A stretch of 64,000 bases of DNA from Solibacillus palustris (GTDB taxonomy: Bacteria; Bacillota; Bacilli; Bacillales_A; Planococcaceae): the NCBI RefSeq assembly GCF_022549215.1, contig NZ_JAKZFC010000006.1, positions 1 to 64,000 on the forward strand, read 5' to 3'. The notes beneath the pieces were generated by a model that worked only from the letters and a program-made list of their open reading frames with translations, ran no database searches and was not told the origin of the DNA. The position numbers and the translations under genes are program-made. Below, piece by piece: positions 50,847-59,738 of the stretch; positions within the stretch are counted from its first letter, which is position 1, and each line of letters starts with the position of its first letter.

Positions 50847-52370
50847 ATGAACACATCAGTTAAAATTCAAAATGAAATCGAACAATTTGCGTTAACTGAA
50901 TTAAACAACTATTACGCAGGTGAAAAACCAGTTCATTTTGAATACGTTGATACGGGTCTAACAGATGATCACTTTGAAATGATTCAGCAAGACAATCAAT
51001 ATGTTATTCGAGGCAATTCAAGTCGTGCCATTTTGTATGGGGTGTACCGCTTTATTGAAAAGGTGGAAGGGATTCTTTTCCTAGATTTAAAGAAGCAGCA
51101 TACGATTGAAGCGGTTGGGGTTGAAGGCATATATGTCGGCAAGCCGAAATTTACACGTCGTGGGAATGTGTTTGAAACGATTGATGATGTTCCATTTTTA
51201 AAAAGTATGCTCGATGTTGGAACGAAAAATGGATTAAATGAAGTATTTTTCACATTTTTCTTATGGGATGAAGTAAAGGACGCGCTTACTGATGACATAC
51301 GAAAGCGCGGCATTGAAGTAACATTAGGTGGACATAGCCTACGTTATTTAATTGCAAAAGCTAGAGGACTTCAAGTAACGGGCAAAGCAGCTGTAGATGG
51401 TGCTGTCAATGACTTAATTGGTGAAGAAACAGAATTTACAACGGCTCATGCGATTAAAAACCATGATTTTTTACAAGATGAGCAAGTACAACAACAAGTA
51501 ATTGAACTCATTGTTTCGTATTGCGAAAACGAGCCGGCAATTCGCCGTATTTCCTTATGGCCAGAAGATGTAGGTGCAAAGGAAGAGGAAGCGGTACAAT
51601 TTTTAACGCGTTATATTTCCTTTACAGAAAAAATTCAACAAGCTTTACAACAGGCTGGTTTACAGGTGGATGTAGAACACATCGTTTATAATGCAGGCTT
51701 AAGCTGGGAAATGCTTGAACGAAAACAACAGCGAGTAAGCACAACGGATATTTTATATGCGTATTGGGGACGTGATTATACAAAAAGCTATGAATCTGAA
51801 CGCGATGTACGTGCTTGGCAAAGTTTAGACGATTGGCGACAAGCAACTGAAAAATCCATTACGGTGTTTGAATACTACAGTGATCATTTCATGTTAAGCG
51901 AATTATTCCCGTTACTATTTAAACAAATTGCAGTAGATGTTGACCGTTATCAAGAGCTAGGCTGTGATGGCATGGTGAACTTGGTTGTGCCAGTGCATAA
52001 AGTGGCAAAAGCACAAGCGCATATGGAAAACTATGATTATCAGCAATACCAGCAGTTAAATAATAGTGTATTTGCCCGCTCATTGTGGGAAGGACTTGAA
52101 ACGATTCCTTATCTTTTATCAGAATCTATGCAACAATTCGCACAGCAAATCGAGCATCAGCTTGGACAAAATAGTCAATTCAATGCAAAATTTTTCCCTA
52201 GCCGTGTCGTGGAAGCGAAAAATCCAGAAGCAAAATCGGAAGTTATTCAAATGCTTACGGCTGTTGAACAAGTCATCGAGCAGGCAAGTCCAGAAGCACC
52301 ATTACAACATTATGCTCAAGCTTTAAAAGAAGTTGTGCGTGTAACGAAGGAACGCTGGGAGGCATTATAA
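50847..52370 (+). CDS. Glycoside hydrolase-like protein (DUF4838-type)
   Basis: A 507-residue protein with no signal peptide. The N-terminal ~90 residues (DNQYVIRGNSSRAILYGVYRFIE) resemble the small fold in front of GH20/GH67-like barrels, and the rest (TRRGNVFETIDDVP, NGLNEVFFTFFLWDEV, VFEYYSDHFMLSELFPLLFKQI) a DUF4838-like TIM barrel. Catalytic acids cannot be named with certainty. Activity on a glycoside in the cytosol is likely. Next gene overlaps by one base. Confidence 0.65.
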   Translation: MNTSVKIQNEIEQFALTELNNYYAGEKPVHFEYVDTGLTDDHFEMIQQDNQYVIRGNSSRAILYGVYRFIEKVEGILFLDLKKQHTIEAVGVEGIYVGKPKFTRRGNVFETIDDVPFLKSMLDVGTKNGLNEVFFTFFLWDEVKDALTDDIRKRGIEVTLGGHSLRYLIAKARGLQVTGKAAVDGAVNDLIGEETEFTTAHAIKNHDFLQDEQVQQQVIELIVSYCENEPAIRRISLWPEDVGAKEEEAVQFLTRYISFTEKIQQALQQAGLQVDVEHIVYNAGLSWEMLERKQQRVSTTDILYAYWGRDYTKSYESERDVRAWQSLDDWRQATEKSITVFEYYSDHFMLSELFPLLFKQIAVDVDRYQELGCDGMVNLVVPVHKVAKAQAHMENYDYQQYQQLNNSVFARSLWEGLETIPYLLSESMQQFAQQIEHQLGQNSQFNAKFFPSRVVEAKNPEAKSEVIQMLTAVEQVIEQASPEAPLQHYAQALKEVVRVTKERWEAL

Positions 52371-53944
52371 TGTGGAATCCCGTTTATTATTATCGCGAAA
52401 AAGAACATCGGTCACTTTATTTGAAACAAGAGGTTTTAATATATGGAGCAACTCCTGCAGGAATTACAGCAGCTATTACGTTAAAAAAGCAAGGCATCGA
52501 CGTACGAATTGCTGAATGTAGTCGCTTTATTGGCGGAATGACAACGAGCGGCTTAGGAGCAACTGACTTAGGAGCTGAAGAAGCATTAGGGGGCTTGGCA
52601 AAGCAATTTTATGAAGAAATCGCCGCGCATTATCAGGTTGAAAAATGTGTACGCTTTGAGCCACATGTAGCCGAGGCAATCTTTAAAAAATGGTTAGCAG
52701 AATTTAAAATTGATGTGCAAACTGAGCAATTTATTGAAAGCGTTGTGAAAGAGCATCAAGCAATTCATCAAATTACGATGACCGATGGGACAACCTATGA
52801 GGCAAAGCAATTCATCGATGCAAGCTATGAAGGGGATTTACTCGCGCATGCTAAAGTTTCATATATTGTTGGTCGCGAAGCAAGTACCGTGTATAAAGAA
52901 ATTTATAATGGCGTGCAGTTTGGGACACAGCATCATAAATTTGAAAGCTATATTGATCCTTATCAAGAAGAAGGGAATCCGAATAGTGGTTTACTGTATG
53001 GCATTGCGAACGAACAAGTAACGGAACTAAATGGTGCAGGAGATAAACGCATTCAAGCTTATAACTTCCGAATCTGTTTATCAAAGAACAATAAAGTCCC
53101 AATTCCTAAACCAAACGGCTATGACCGCTCGCATTATGAGTTATTATTGCGTTATTTACAAGCGGGACATTGGGACGCAATGAAGCTTCATACGACATTA
53201 ATGAACGGCAAAACCGATTTAAATAATCACGGAGCATTTTCAACGGATTTTATCGGCATGAATTATGCCTTTCCAGATGGCAGCTATGCATTACGTGAGG
53301 AAATTTTTCAGCTACATGTCACGTATGTAGCAGGATTATTATACTTTTTAGCAACGGATGAAGAAGTGCCGGAGACTGTTCAACAAGAAGTGAACCAATG
53401 GGGATTAGCGGCAGATGAATTTATTGAAACAAATCATTGGCCAAGGCAATTGTATATTCGAGAGGCGCGTCGAATGATTGCAGATTATTGTATGACCGAG
53501 CATCATGCGCTTCAGCGAATACATTGTGAGCAACCGATTGCCGTTGCGTCTTTCCATATGGACTCTCATCACTGTCGTCGCGTTGTATTAAATGGCCGTG
53601 TTGTGAATGAAGGGGATATTCAAATTCCAGTAAAGCCATTTGCGATTGATTTGCGTGCGCTCTTACCTAAGCAGGAGGAATGTACAAATTTAGTAGTGCC
53701 TGTTTGCATAAGTGCATCGCATATTGCCTATGGTTCGATTCGAATGGAGCCAGTATTTATGATGCTTGGCCAAGTAGCTGGAACCATTGCAGCACAGGCA
53801 ATGCAAGCACAAAAATCAGTTCAACAATTACCATATGAGGAAATAAAGCAACAGTTAGTACAACAGGGGCATATCATCGAATGGGATGGAGCTATAGTAG
53901 ATGATCCGATTCGCCGGATGGAAGAAACGTTTGGGGGGAAATAA
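52370..53944 (+). CDS. FAD-dependent oxidoreductase
   Basis: A 524-residue flavoprotein (FAD_oxidored type). The dinucleotide-binding GATPAGITAAITLKKQGIDV (about 29-50), GGMTTSGLGATDLG and FIDASYEGDLLAHA are typical. No signal peptide. It starts in a TAATG overlap with the previous gene. Family members occur with glycoside-use genes; the substrate is unknown. Confidence 0.88.
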   Translation: MWNPVYYYREKEHRSLYLKQEVLIYGATPAGITAAITLKKQGIDVRIAECSRFIGGMTTSGLGATDLGAEEALGGLAKQFYEEIAAHYQVEKCVRFEPHVAEAIFKKWLAEFKIDVQTEQFIESVVKEHQAIHQITMTDGTTYEAKQFIDASYEGDLLAHAKVSYIVGREASTVYKEIYNGVQFGTQHHKFESYIDPYQEEGNPNSGLLYGIANEQVTELNGAGDKRIQAYNFRICLSKNNKVPIPKPNGYDRSHYELLLRYLQAGHWDAMKLHTTLMNGKTDLNNHGAFSTDFIGMNYAFPDGSYALREEIFQLHVTYVAGLLYFLATDEEVPETVQQEVNQWGLAADEFIETNHWPRQLYIREARRMIADYCMTEHHALQRIHCEQPIAVASFHMDSHHCRRVVLNGRVVNEGDIQIPVKPFAIDLRALLPKQEECTNLVVPVCISASHIAYGSIRMEPVFMMLGQVAGTIAAQAMQAQKSVQQLPYEEIKQQLVQQGHIIEWDGAIVDDPIRRMEETFGGK

Positions 53945-53945
53945 T

Positions 53946-54905
53946 ATGTTAAAGCCATTAACGAAAGAATTTCATGAAGAGATATTAAATTTATGGAATG
54001 AATGTTTACCTGATTTTCTATTAACTGCGCGTTTATTTGATCAAAATACATGGCAATCACCATATGTTTTACAAGAAGGTAGTGCCGTTAAAATACTAGA
54101 TGACAAAGTGGTAGGTGTTGTCATTGCAAAAAGCTGGCACGATACGTATGGTGTGGAATTAAATAAAGCACATGGTTGGATTCAAATGCTACTTGTGCAT
54201 CCAGATTATCGTCAGCAAAAAATTGCAACAGCGCTTTATAAGCATGCCGAGCAGGCACTGATTGAAAAGGGTGTTTCGAAAATTCAAATTGGTGGCGATT
54301 TAGGCCATTTACTATGTGGAATTCCACTAACGCAGCAAGCAGGCGTGGCGTTTGCTGAAAAATTTGGTTTTAAACAGCTTGTTGAAAGTGTGGACTTTAC
54401 AAGGATGGTAACGGATCCACAAGCACTTCCTCAAAAGGAAAATGCCGAATTTGTTTTATTACAACCAGAGGAGCAACAGCAATTTCTAGATTTTATTTCA
54501 AATTCTTTTCCTGGACGTTGGACATTCGAAGCAAATGACTATTTTGCCAAAGGTGGCACGGGTCGAGATTATGTCGTCGTAAAATGGGAGGGGCAAATTG
54601 TTGGGTTTTGCCGCATAAATGATGAACAAAGCGCATGGAAGGGACCTAATTATAACTGGGCAGAGCAATTTGGAAATTTAGGTGGAATTGGCCCATTAGG
54701 GATTAATGAGCACTATCGAAAATATGGGTTAGGCAGAGCCGTTGTAAAGGCAGCAGAATATTATTTACAGCAACGAAATAAGACTACATTATTTATCGAT
54801 TGGACAGATTTAATTGCTTTTTATGAAAAATTAGGGTATTCTGTTTGGAAAAATTATGGAATTTTCGTAAAGCAGGTGGATGAATATGTGGATACTAAGC
54901 GCTGA
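53946..54905 (+). CDS. Two-domain GNAT acetyltransferase
   Basis: A 319-residue protein with two GNAT folds: first around residues 55-140 (WIQMLLVHPDYRQQKIATALYKHAEQ), second around 240-300 (LGGIGPLGINEHYRKYGLGRAVVKAA, then FIDWTDLIAFYEKLGYS). ATG 53946 begins 1 base after the previous stop with GGGGGGAAAT before it. Probably acetylates an amino sugar or amine. Confidence 0.85.
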   Translation: MLKPLTKEFHEEILNLWNECLPDFLLTARLFDQNTWQSPYVLQEGSAVKILDDKVVGVVIAKSWHDTYGVELNKAHGWIQMLLVHPDYRQQKIATALYKHAEQALIEKGVSKIQIGGDLGHLLCGIPLTQQAGVAFAEKFGFKQLVESVDFTRMVTDPQALPQKENAEFVLLQPEEQQQFLDFISNSFPGRWTFEANDYFAKGGTGRDYVVVKWEGQIVGFCRINDEQSAWKGPNYNWAEQFGNLGGIGPLGINEHYRKYGLGRAVVKAAEYYLQQRNKTTLFIDWTDLIAFYEKLGYSVWKNYGIFVKQVDEYVDTKR

Positions 54906-55746
54906 TATTGGCGGCACAAAATTAGCATTAGCCATTTCGAAGCAAGAGCAACCCGAAAAGCTGATTAATGAGTTAGAAATCGCAAGCCCTCAACAATCAG
55001 AAGCATTATTTGAGGCGATGATTGAAGGATTCAATGAACTTTTGCAAGGTCATGAAGGGGAAGTTGTAAAAGTTGCAGTTGGACTTCCTGGCATTTTAAA
55101 TTTACAACAAGGAATGGTTGTGTATCAGCAAAACTTACCTTGGAGGGACTTCCCGTTAGTAGCGCGTTTACAAGAAGTTTATCCAAGTGCTGTAATTCGA
55201 ATGGAAACTGATATGATGACAGCCGCGAATGGCGAATATAAAATTCGTCATTTTGAGCAGGAAACGCTAATCTATTTAACGGTTAGTACAGGGATTGCTT
55301 GCTGTTCCATTCACGAAGGCAAATTTTTAAGAGGCGCGGGTATTCCTGGCGAGGTCGGCTTTTCGTTAACGACGAAAGGTGCTTTTTTTGAAGACGTATG
55401 TGCAGGCCCAGGGTTAACAAAATGGTTGCAAGAAAAAACGAATCGTAAAGATACACTGCAGCAATTTTTTGAGAGCTATTATGCGCAGGATGACAAGGTT
55501 GTTCCAATTATTAAGCAGTGGCAACAAGAACTAGCACAAAAGATTCATAGTTTTATACTTTTACTCGATCCACATGTCGTTGTTTTAGGTGGAGGTGTGA
55601 TGAACCATCATCCGCAAATGGTGAGTGAAATTGCACAAGAAGTAGATAATTGTTTTACGCTACCGTTTTTTGACCATAAAAAAGGGCGCGTACAAGCGAG
55701 TATTAATAAAGGCCATGCAGGATTAATCGGTGCAGCGCTATTATAA
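54886..55746 (+). CDS. ROK-family sugar kinase
   Basis: A 286-residue ROK protein. DIGGTKLALAISKQ is the phosphate-1 ATP loop; VAVGLPGILN and the C-terminal LDPHVVVLGGGVM and GHAGLIGAALL are typical. The CxCGxxGC zinc motif is not present; the place reads GEVGFSLTTKGAFFEDVCAG. ATG 54886 has AGGTGG 6 bases upstream; 54880 is glued to it. It overlaps the previous gene by 20 bases. Likely phosphorylates the sugar released in this pathway. Confidence 0.9.
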   Translation: MWILSADIGGTKLALAISKQEQPEKLINELEIASPQQSEALFEAMIEGFNELLQGHEGEVVKVAVGLPGILNLQQGMVVYQQNLPWRDFPLVARLQEVYPSAVIRMETDMMTAANGEYKIRHFEQETLIYLTVSTGIACCSIHEGKFLRGAGIPGEVGFSLTTKGAFFEDVCAGPGLTKWLQEKTNRKDTLQQFFESYYAQDDKVVPIIKQWQQELAQKIHSFILLLDPHVVVLGGGVMNHHPQMVSEIAQEVDNCFTLPFFDHKKGRVQASINKGHAGLIGAALL

Positions 55747-55769
55747 ATTTAATAGATTTAAACAAGACT

Positions 55770-55801
55770 AAAAATCACCATTTTTTAAATGGTGATTTTT
55801 G
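55770..55801 (+). terminator. Terminator after the ROK kinase
   Basis: AAAAATCACCATTT / AAATGGTGATTTTT, a long near-symmetric stem that may work in both directions. Confidence 0.88.
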
Positions 55802-55828
55802 AATAGAAAGAATTTAATTTCTCTTCGT

Positions 55829-55921
55829 CTAACGAACACGCTTTTCAGTAACTGGATCGAAGAAATGCGCTTTTGCTAGATTAAAGTTTAGCTTAATTTC
55901 TTGCCACTTATGTTTGAGCAC
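55829..55921 (-). pseudogene. Remnant of an MsmX/UgpC-type ABC ATPase (C-terminal tail)
   Basis: On the minus strand, 30 codons read VLKHKWQEIKLNFNLAKAHF and end in FDPVTEKRVR and a stop. This fits the extreme C-terminus of sugar-importer ATPases (MsmX/UgpC/MalK), where L-x-F-x-L-x-K-A-H-F-F-D-x-x-T-x-x-R is typical. Before it the frame closes at TAA 55922-55924 and no more ATPase can be seen; the YbjQ gene comes next. So only the tail remains, next to a sugar transporter locus that has no ATPase gene. Confidence 0.7.
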
Positions 55922-56236
55922 TTAGCGAATTGTTACAGCAGTACCTGTTGCAACACACATCATCATGCCTTCTCGCAATGTTTCAAAGTCTAAATCCACA
56001 CCAATGATGGCATTTGCCCCTAAGCTACGTGCGCGGTCTTGCATTTCTTCTAGCGCAATTTTGCGGCCCTCTGCTAATTTATCTTCATAAGAACCACTGC
56101 GACCACCAACAATATCTGTCACCGATGCAAAAATATCGCGCACAATGTTTGCACCCATAATTGCTTCCCCAGAAACGATGCCATAATACGTTTCAATTGT
56201 TTTACCTTCGATTGAATTTGTTGTAACTACTAGCAT
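55922..56236 (-). CDS. YbjQ/UPF0145 family protein
   Basis: A 104-residue protein of the heavy-metal-binding-like YbjQ family: [21 protein letters not shown] near the N-terminus and the [21 protein letters not shown] helix-loop. ATG 56236 has AAGGAGTGG in front; upstream codons overlap it. Function not well known. Confidence 0.9.
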   Translation of the reverse strand: MLVVTTNSIEGKTIETYYGIVSGEAIMGANIVRDIFASVTDIVGGRSGSYEDKLAEGRKIALEEMQDRARSLGANAIIGVDLDFETLREGMMMCVATGTAVTIR

Positions 56237-56292
56237 AAAATCCACTCCTTAAAATGTAATACTAATCATTACGGTTCGGGAACACAAAGGTT

Positions 56293-57555
56293 TCACTTAT
56301 TTGAAAAAATAGGTAATATTAAATGAGACCCAATGGGATTTGGGTAATAGTTAATGTCGATTTTAACAGGTGCTTCATAAGGTGCATCGTCGTATGTGTA
56401 AGATGCGTGTAATCCATATTCAATGTCGTGCCATGATTGCTCCCCACTCGGTATTTCATTTCCATATTGATCGTAAGCTGTAAATAATAGTGTGCGTCCT
56501 TCCCCTTCATAATGGTCGGCTTCTACTGTGACGGTTTTCCCTTGTACTGTGATTTGCCAATCGACAATATCAGGTTGATAGAGGATACGCTCTTTGGCAA
56601 AATCAACTTCAATGATATCCTGCCCTTTTGGTAATGCATGAATTTCCCCGATTTCTAGTGTTAATTCTTTCGGTATGCGGAAGTAGTTGCTTTGCATGTA
56701 ATAACGGATTTTTCCGTCCTCTAGCGCACCAGTAGCGGTTAAACCATTTTCAATACGCGCCCATTCTTCACCGTTTTCATCAATTAATTTTAAGTCGTCA
56801 AATGCTAAAATACGCATGGAGTTCGTTGGATCAACTGTAATATCAATTGCTGTAGTAAGAGGTGAAATAGCTACTTGATTCACCGTGAATTTCTGTTCTT
56901 GTACTTCTAATGTTTGGTCGATTGTATAAACTTTTGTTGGTGCAATCGGTTGCTGTAATTCGAATGGTAATGTAATGACGGTGTTATGTTCATCATTAAA
57001 ATGCAACACTAAATCAAAATTGTTATTATTATAAGAAATCGCTTCTTGTGAAGTCGCGGTAATAACCGATTCAATATGCTTTGTCGGCTTATCAGAAACC
57101 CAACCATAGCTATGTGATGTTCCAATTGGCTCGCCGTTTTGCAAAATGTAAATTTCAGTTAAATTGATGGTTGATAAATCAAACGGTGCATCGATTTCAT
57201 AGGAAATCATCATGCCTGTTTCATCGGCAATTACGCCAACAAGGGTAGCGGTTAATTGATTTTTTGTAATCATCATGCCAATTTCCTCATAATATTCATG
57301 CTGCATAATATCCTTTAAGCCTTTGTTATAGCTAATCATTTCGACGATGGGTTCAAAACCAGGAATCTTTGCAACGTAATTTGCGATGGTTGGAGACAGA
57401 CGTACGCTAAATACAAAAATAACGAATGCTAACAGTGCGGATGTAGCGGTTATAACGAACTGCTTTTTTCGTATTTGTTCCCGCCTTACTTGTGCTAACA
57501 CAGCTTGGCGTTGTGCCTGTAAAGCTTGTTTTGGAATTTTTGGTGCTTCGTTCAT
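56293..57555 (-). CDS. Anti-sigma factor, DUF4179/DUF5643 type
   Basis: A 420-residue membrane protein: a short cytosolic N-terminus (MNEAPKIPKQALQAQ), one membrane segment (about 32-51), then an extracytoplasmic part with DUF4179-like (about 55-160) and DUF5643-like domains (about 220-340). It is coupled to the sigma gene upstream by ATGA overlap at ATG 57555. The pair probably senses envelope stress. Confidence 0.85.
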   Translation of the reverse strand: MNEAPKIPKQALQAQRQAVLAQVRREQIRKKQFVITATSALLAFVIFVFSVRLSPTIANYVAKIPGFEPIVEMISYNKGLKDIMQHEYYEEIGMMITKNQLTATLVGVIADETGMMISYEIDAPFDLSTINLTEIYILQNGEPIGTSHSYGWVSDKPTKHIESVITATSQEAISYNNNNFDLVLHFNDEHNTVITLPFELQQPIAPTKVYTIDQTLEVQEQKFTVNQVAISPLTTAIDITVDPTNSMRILAFDDLKLIDENGEEWARIENGLTATGALEDGKIRYYMQSNYFRIPKELTLEIGEIHALPKGQDIIEVDFAKERILYQPDIVDWQITVQGKTVTVEADHYEGEGRTLLFTAYDQYGNEIPSGEQSWHDIEYGLHASYTYDDAPYEAPVKIDINYYPNPIGSHLILPIFSNK

Positions 57556-58055
57556 AGCCAATCACTCCTTTCGCCTGCATTATTTCGCAGTTTCTTTAAA
57601 ATATAATGAATTTTTGATTTCACGGTACCTTCAGCGAGATTCACCACAGCGGCAATTTCTTTATTCTTTAATTGATCAAAAAACTTCAAGTAAATGAGCT
57701 GCTGTTCGGATAATGTTAATGTTTGAAGTATGCTTTGGATATCGCTTTCATACTTATCAAATGATGCGGGTTCTTCGCTTAAAGGTGAACTTTGTTGTTT
57801 CTTACGTAAAATATCAATACAGCAATTGATTAATACGCGCATTAGCCATGTACGAGCGTATGTAGGCTGGTTAATTGTATGCATTTTCTTTAATGCCTTA
57901 TATGTGAGCTCCTGCATCGCATCGAGTGCATCATGTTCATTCTTGACATAAGCAAAGGCAGTGCAGTATAAAATTTCTTCGTCGAACTCGATAAGTTGTA
58001 AAATGGCGTGGTGTTCCCCATTAATCGCGCGTTGTAAAAGTGGTTCATCCATCAT
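57552..58055 (-). CDS. ECF sigma factor
   Basis: A 167-residue sigma-70 family factor. Region 2 (about 10-80): FDEEILYCTAFAYVKNEHDALDAMQ; region 4 (about 110-160): LSEQQLIYLKFFDQLKNKEIA and GTVKSKIHYILKKL. RBS GGAGGGAT stands before ATG 58055. In an operon with its anti-sigma factor. Confidence 0.92.
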   Translation of the reverse strand: MMDEPLLQRAINGEHHAILQLIEFDEEILYCTAFAYVKNEHDALDAMQELTYKALKKMHTINQPTYARTWLMRVLINCCIDILRKKQQSSPLSEEPASFDKYESDIQSILQTLTLSEQQLIYLKFFDQLKNKEIAAVVNLAEGTVKSKIHYILKKLRNNAGERSDWL

Positions 58056-58121
58056 CTATCCCTCCTTTGCCGATTAGACGCAGCAGTTTTAAAAAACGTT
58101 CAATTTATTTTCAAGATAACG

Positions 58122-58156
58122 AAAAAACTAGTCTCTACAGGAGAGACTAGTTCTCG
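58122..58156 (-). terminator. Terminator after putP
   Basis: On the minus strand AACTAGTCTCT / AGAGACTAGTT then TTTT, close behind the putP stop at 58160. Confidence 0.88.
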
Positions 58157-58159
58157 TAA

Positions 58160-59647
58160 TTAGTTACGTTCTTCGTTTAAAATACGCAGTGTTTCATCGA
58201 ATTCTTTTTCGATTTCAGTGTTTCGCTTGTACGTAATCATACTTACAACAACCGCTACAACAAGACAGGCGATAAAGCCCGGTACGATTTCGTATAACAT
58301 GCTTGAAAGGCTTTCTGTACGTCCCCAAACAAACGCTACGATTGCACCAGCAACCATCCCGCTTAGAGCGCCGTAATTTGTGAGTTTACGCCAGAAAAGC
58401 GATAACAAAATAATTGGACCGAATGCAGAACCAAAGCCAGCCCACGCGAATCCAACAAGATCTAAAATGGTGTTTTCAGGATTCCAAGCGACAATTGCGG
58501 CAAAAATGGCGACAAGTAATACCGCTACACGACCTAAAAATACATAGTGCTTATCGTCTGCTGTTTTATTGAACAGCGCTTTATAAATATCTTCTATGAG
58601 CGCAGAGCTTGTTACGATTAATTGAGAAGAAATCGTACTCATAACGGCTGCTAAAATGGCTGCTAATACAATCCCTGCAATGAAAGGATGGAATAGAATT
58701 TGTCCTAATACGATAAATATTGTTTCGGCATCCTTTAATTCCGTACCTTGCTGTTGGAAATAAGCAACCCCCACAAGCGCTGTTGCAAGTGCACCAAGTA
58801 AGCTGAAAATCATCCAACCAATACCAATACGACGTGCTGATTTCGTTTCTTTTACCGAAGCAATGGCCATAAAGCGCACAATAATATGGGGCTGTCCGAA
58901 ATAACCAAGCCCCCAAGCTAACGATGAAATAATAACGGCAGCTGTTACAGAAGGGGGAATTAAGGTAAGCATATTTGGATTAACAGCTTTAATTGAATCT
59001 ACGGTCTCACCAATGCCTCCTGTCAAAAACACTCCAACAACAGGTACCGCAATAAGCGTTATTACCATAATAAGCCCTTGAATAACATCCGTATAACTTA
59101 CTGCTAAAAAGCCTCCAAATAATGTGTATGCAACAACTACGGTAGATACGAACACTAGCCCAGTGTGATAATCCATACCAAACGAGCTTTCAAAGAATTT
59201 CCCCCCAGAAACCATACCTGACGATACGTAAAACGTGAAGAATACTAAAATAATAATCCCTGAAGCGATACGTAATAATTTTGTGTGATCACGTAAACGA
59301 TTATCTAAATAACTCGGAATCGTAATTGAATTGTTGGCTACTTGTGTGTAAACACGTAAGCGCGGTGCTACTAGTAACCAGTTTAAATAAGCACCAATCG
59401 TTAAACCAAGGGCAATCCATGCCTCTACAAGACCTGATACGTAAATGGCACCAGGTAACCCCATTAAGAGCCAACCTGACATATCGGCAGCACCAGCACT
59501 TAAAGCTGTTACCGCAGCACCAAGTCCACGTCCACCTAACATATAATCCGTTAAGTTGCTTGTTTTTCGGAACGCATACCAGCCAATACCAAGCATCGCA
59601 ATCATGTAAATGATAATTGCTAATAATTGATAACTGTAATCCGACAT
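58160..59647 (-). CDS. putP: Sodium/proline symporter
   Basis: A 495-residue transporter of the SSS family with 12-13 membrane segments, importing proline with Na+. Seen: MLGGRGLGAAVTALSAGAADMSGW, SYTDVIQGLIM and the FGQPHIIVRFMAI segment. It comes after putM on the minus strand, so the uptake and first breakdown steps are in one unit. Confidence 0.96.
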   Translation of the reverse strand: MSDYSYQLLAIIIYMIAMLGIGWYAFRKTSNLTDYMLGGRGLGAAVTALSAGAADMSGWLLMGLPGAIYVSGLVEAWIALGLTIGAYLNWLLVAPRLRVYTQVANNSITIPSYLDNRLRDHTKLLRIASGIIILVFFTFYVSSGMVSGGKFFESSFGMDYHTGLVFVSTVVVAYTLFGGFLAVSYTDVIQGLIMVITLIAVPVVGVFLTGGIGETVDSIKAVNPNMLTLIPPSVTAAVIISSLAWGLGYFGQPHIIVRFMAIASVKETKSARRIGIGWMIFSLLGALATALVGVAYFQQQGTELKDAETIFIVLGQILFHPFIAGIVLAAILAAVMSTISSQLIVTSSALIEDIYKALFNKTADDKHYVFLGRVAVLLVAIFAAIVAWNPENTILDLVGFAWAGFGSAFGPIILLSLFWRKLTNYGALSGMVAGAIVAFVWGRTESLSSMLYEIVPGFIACLVVAVVVSMITYKRNTEIEKEFDETLRILNEERN

Positions 59648-59738
59648 AAAAAAAGCTCCTCTATTGATAATTTTCTGCTAAGTTTAGCATGAACCAATAG
59701 TCCTCCGTCAATGCAATATATCGTAGCACCTAAAGCAA

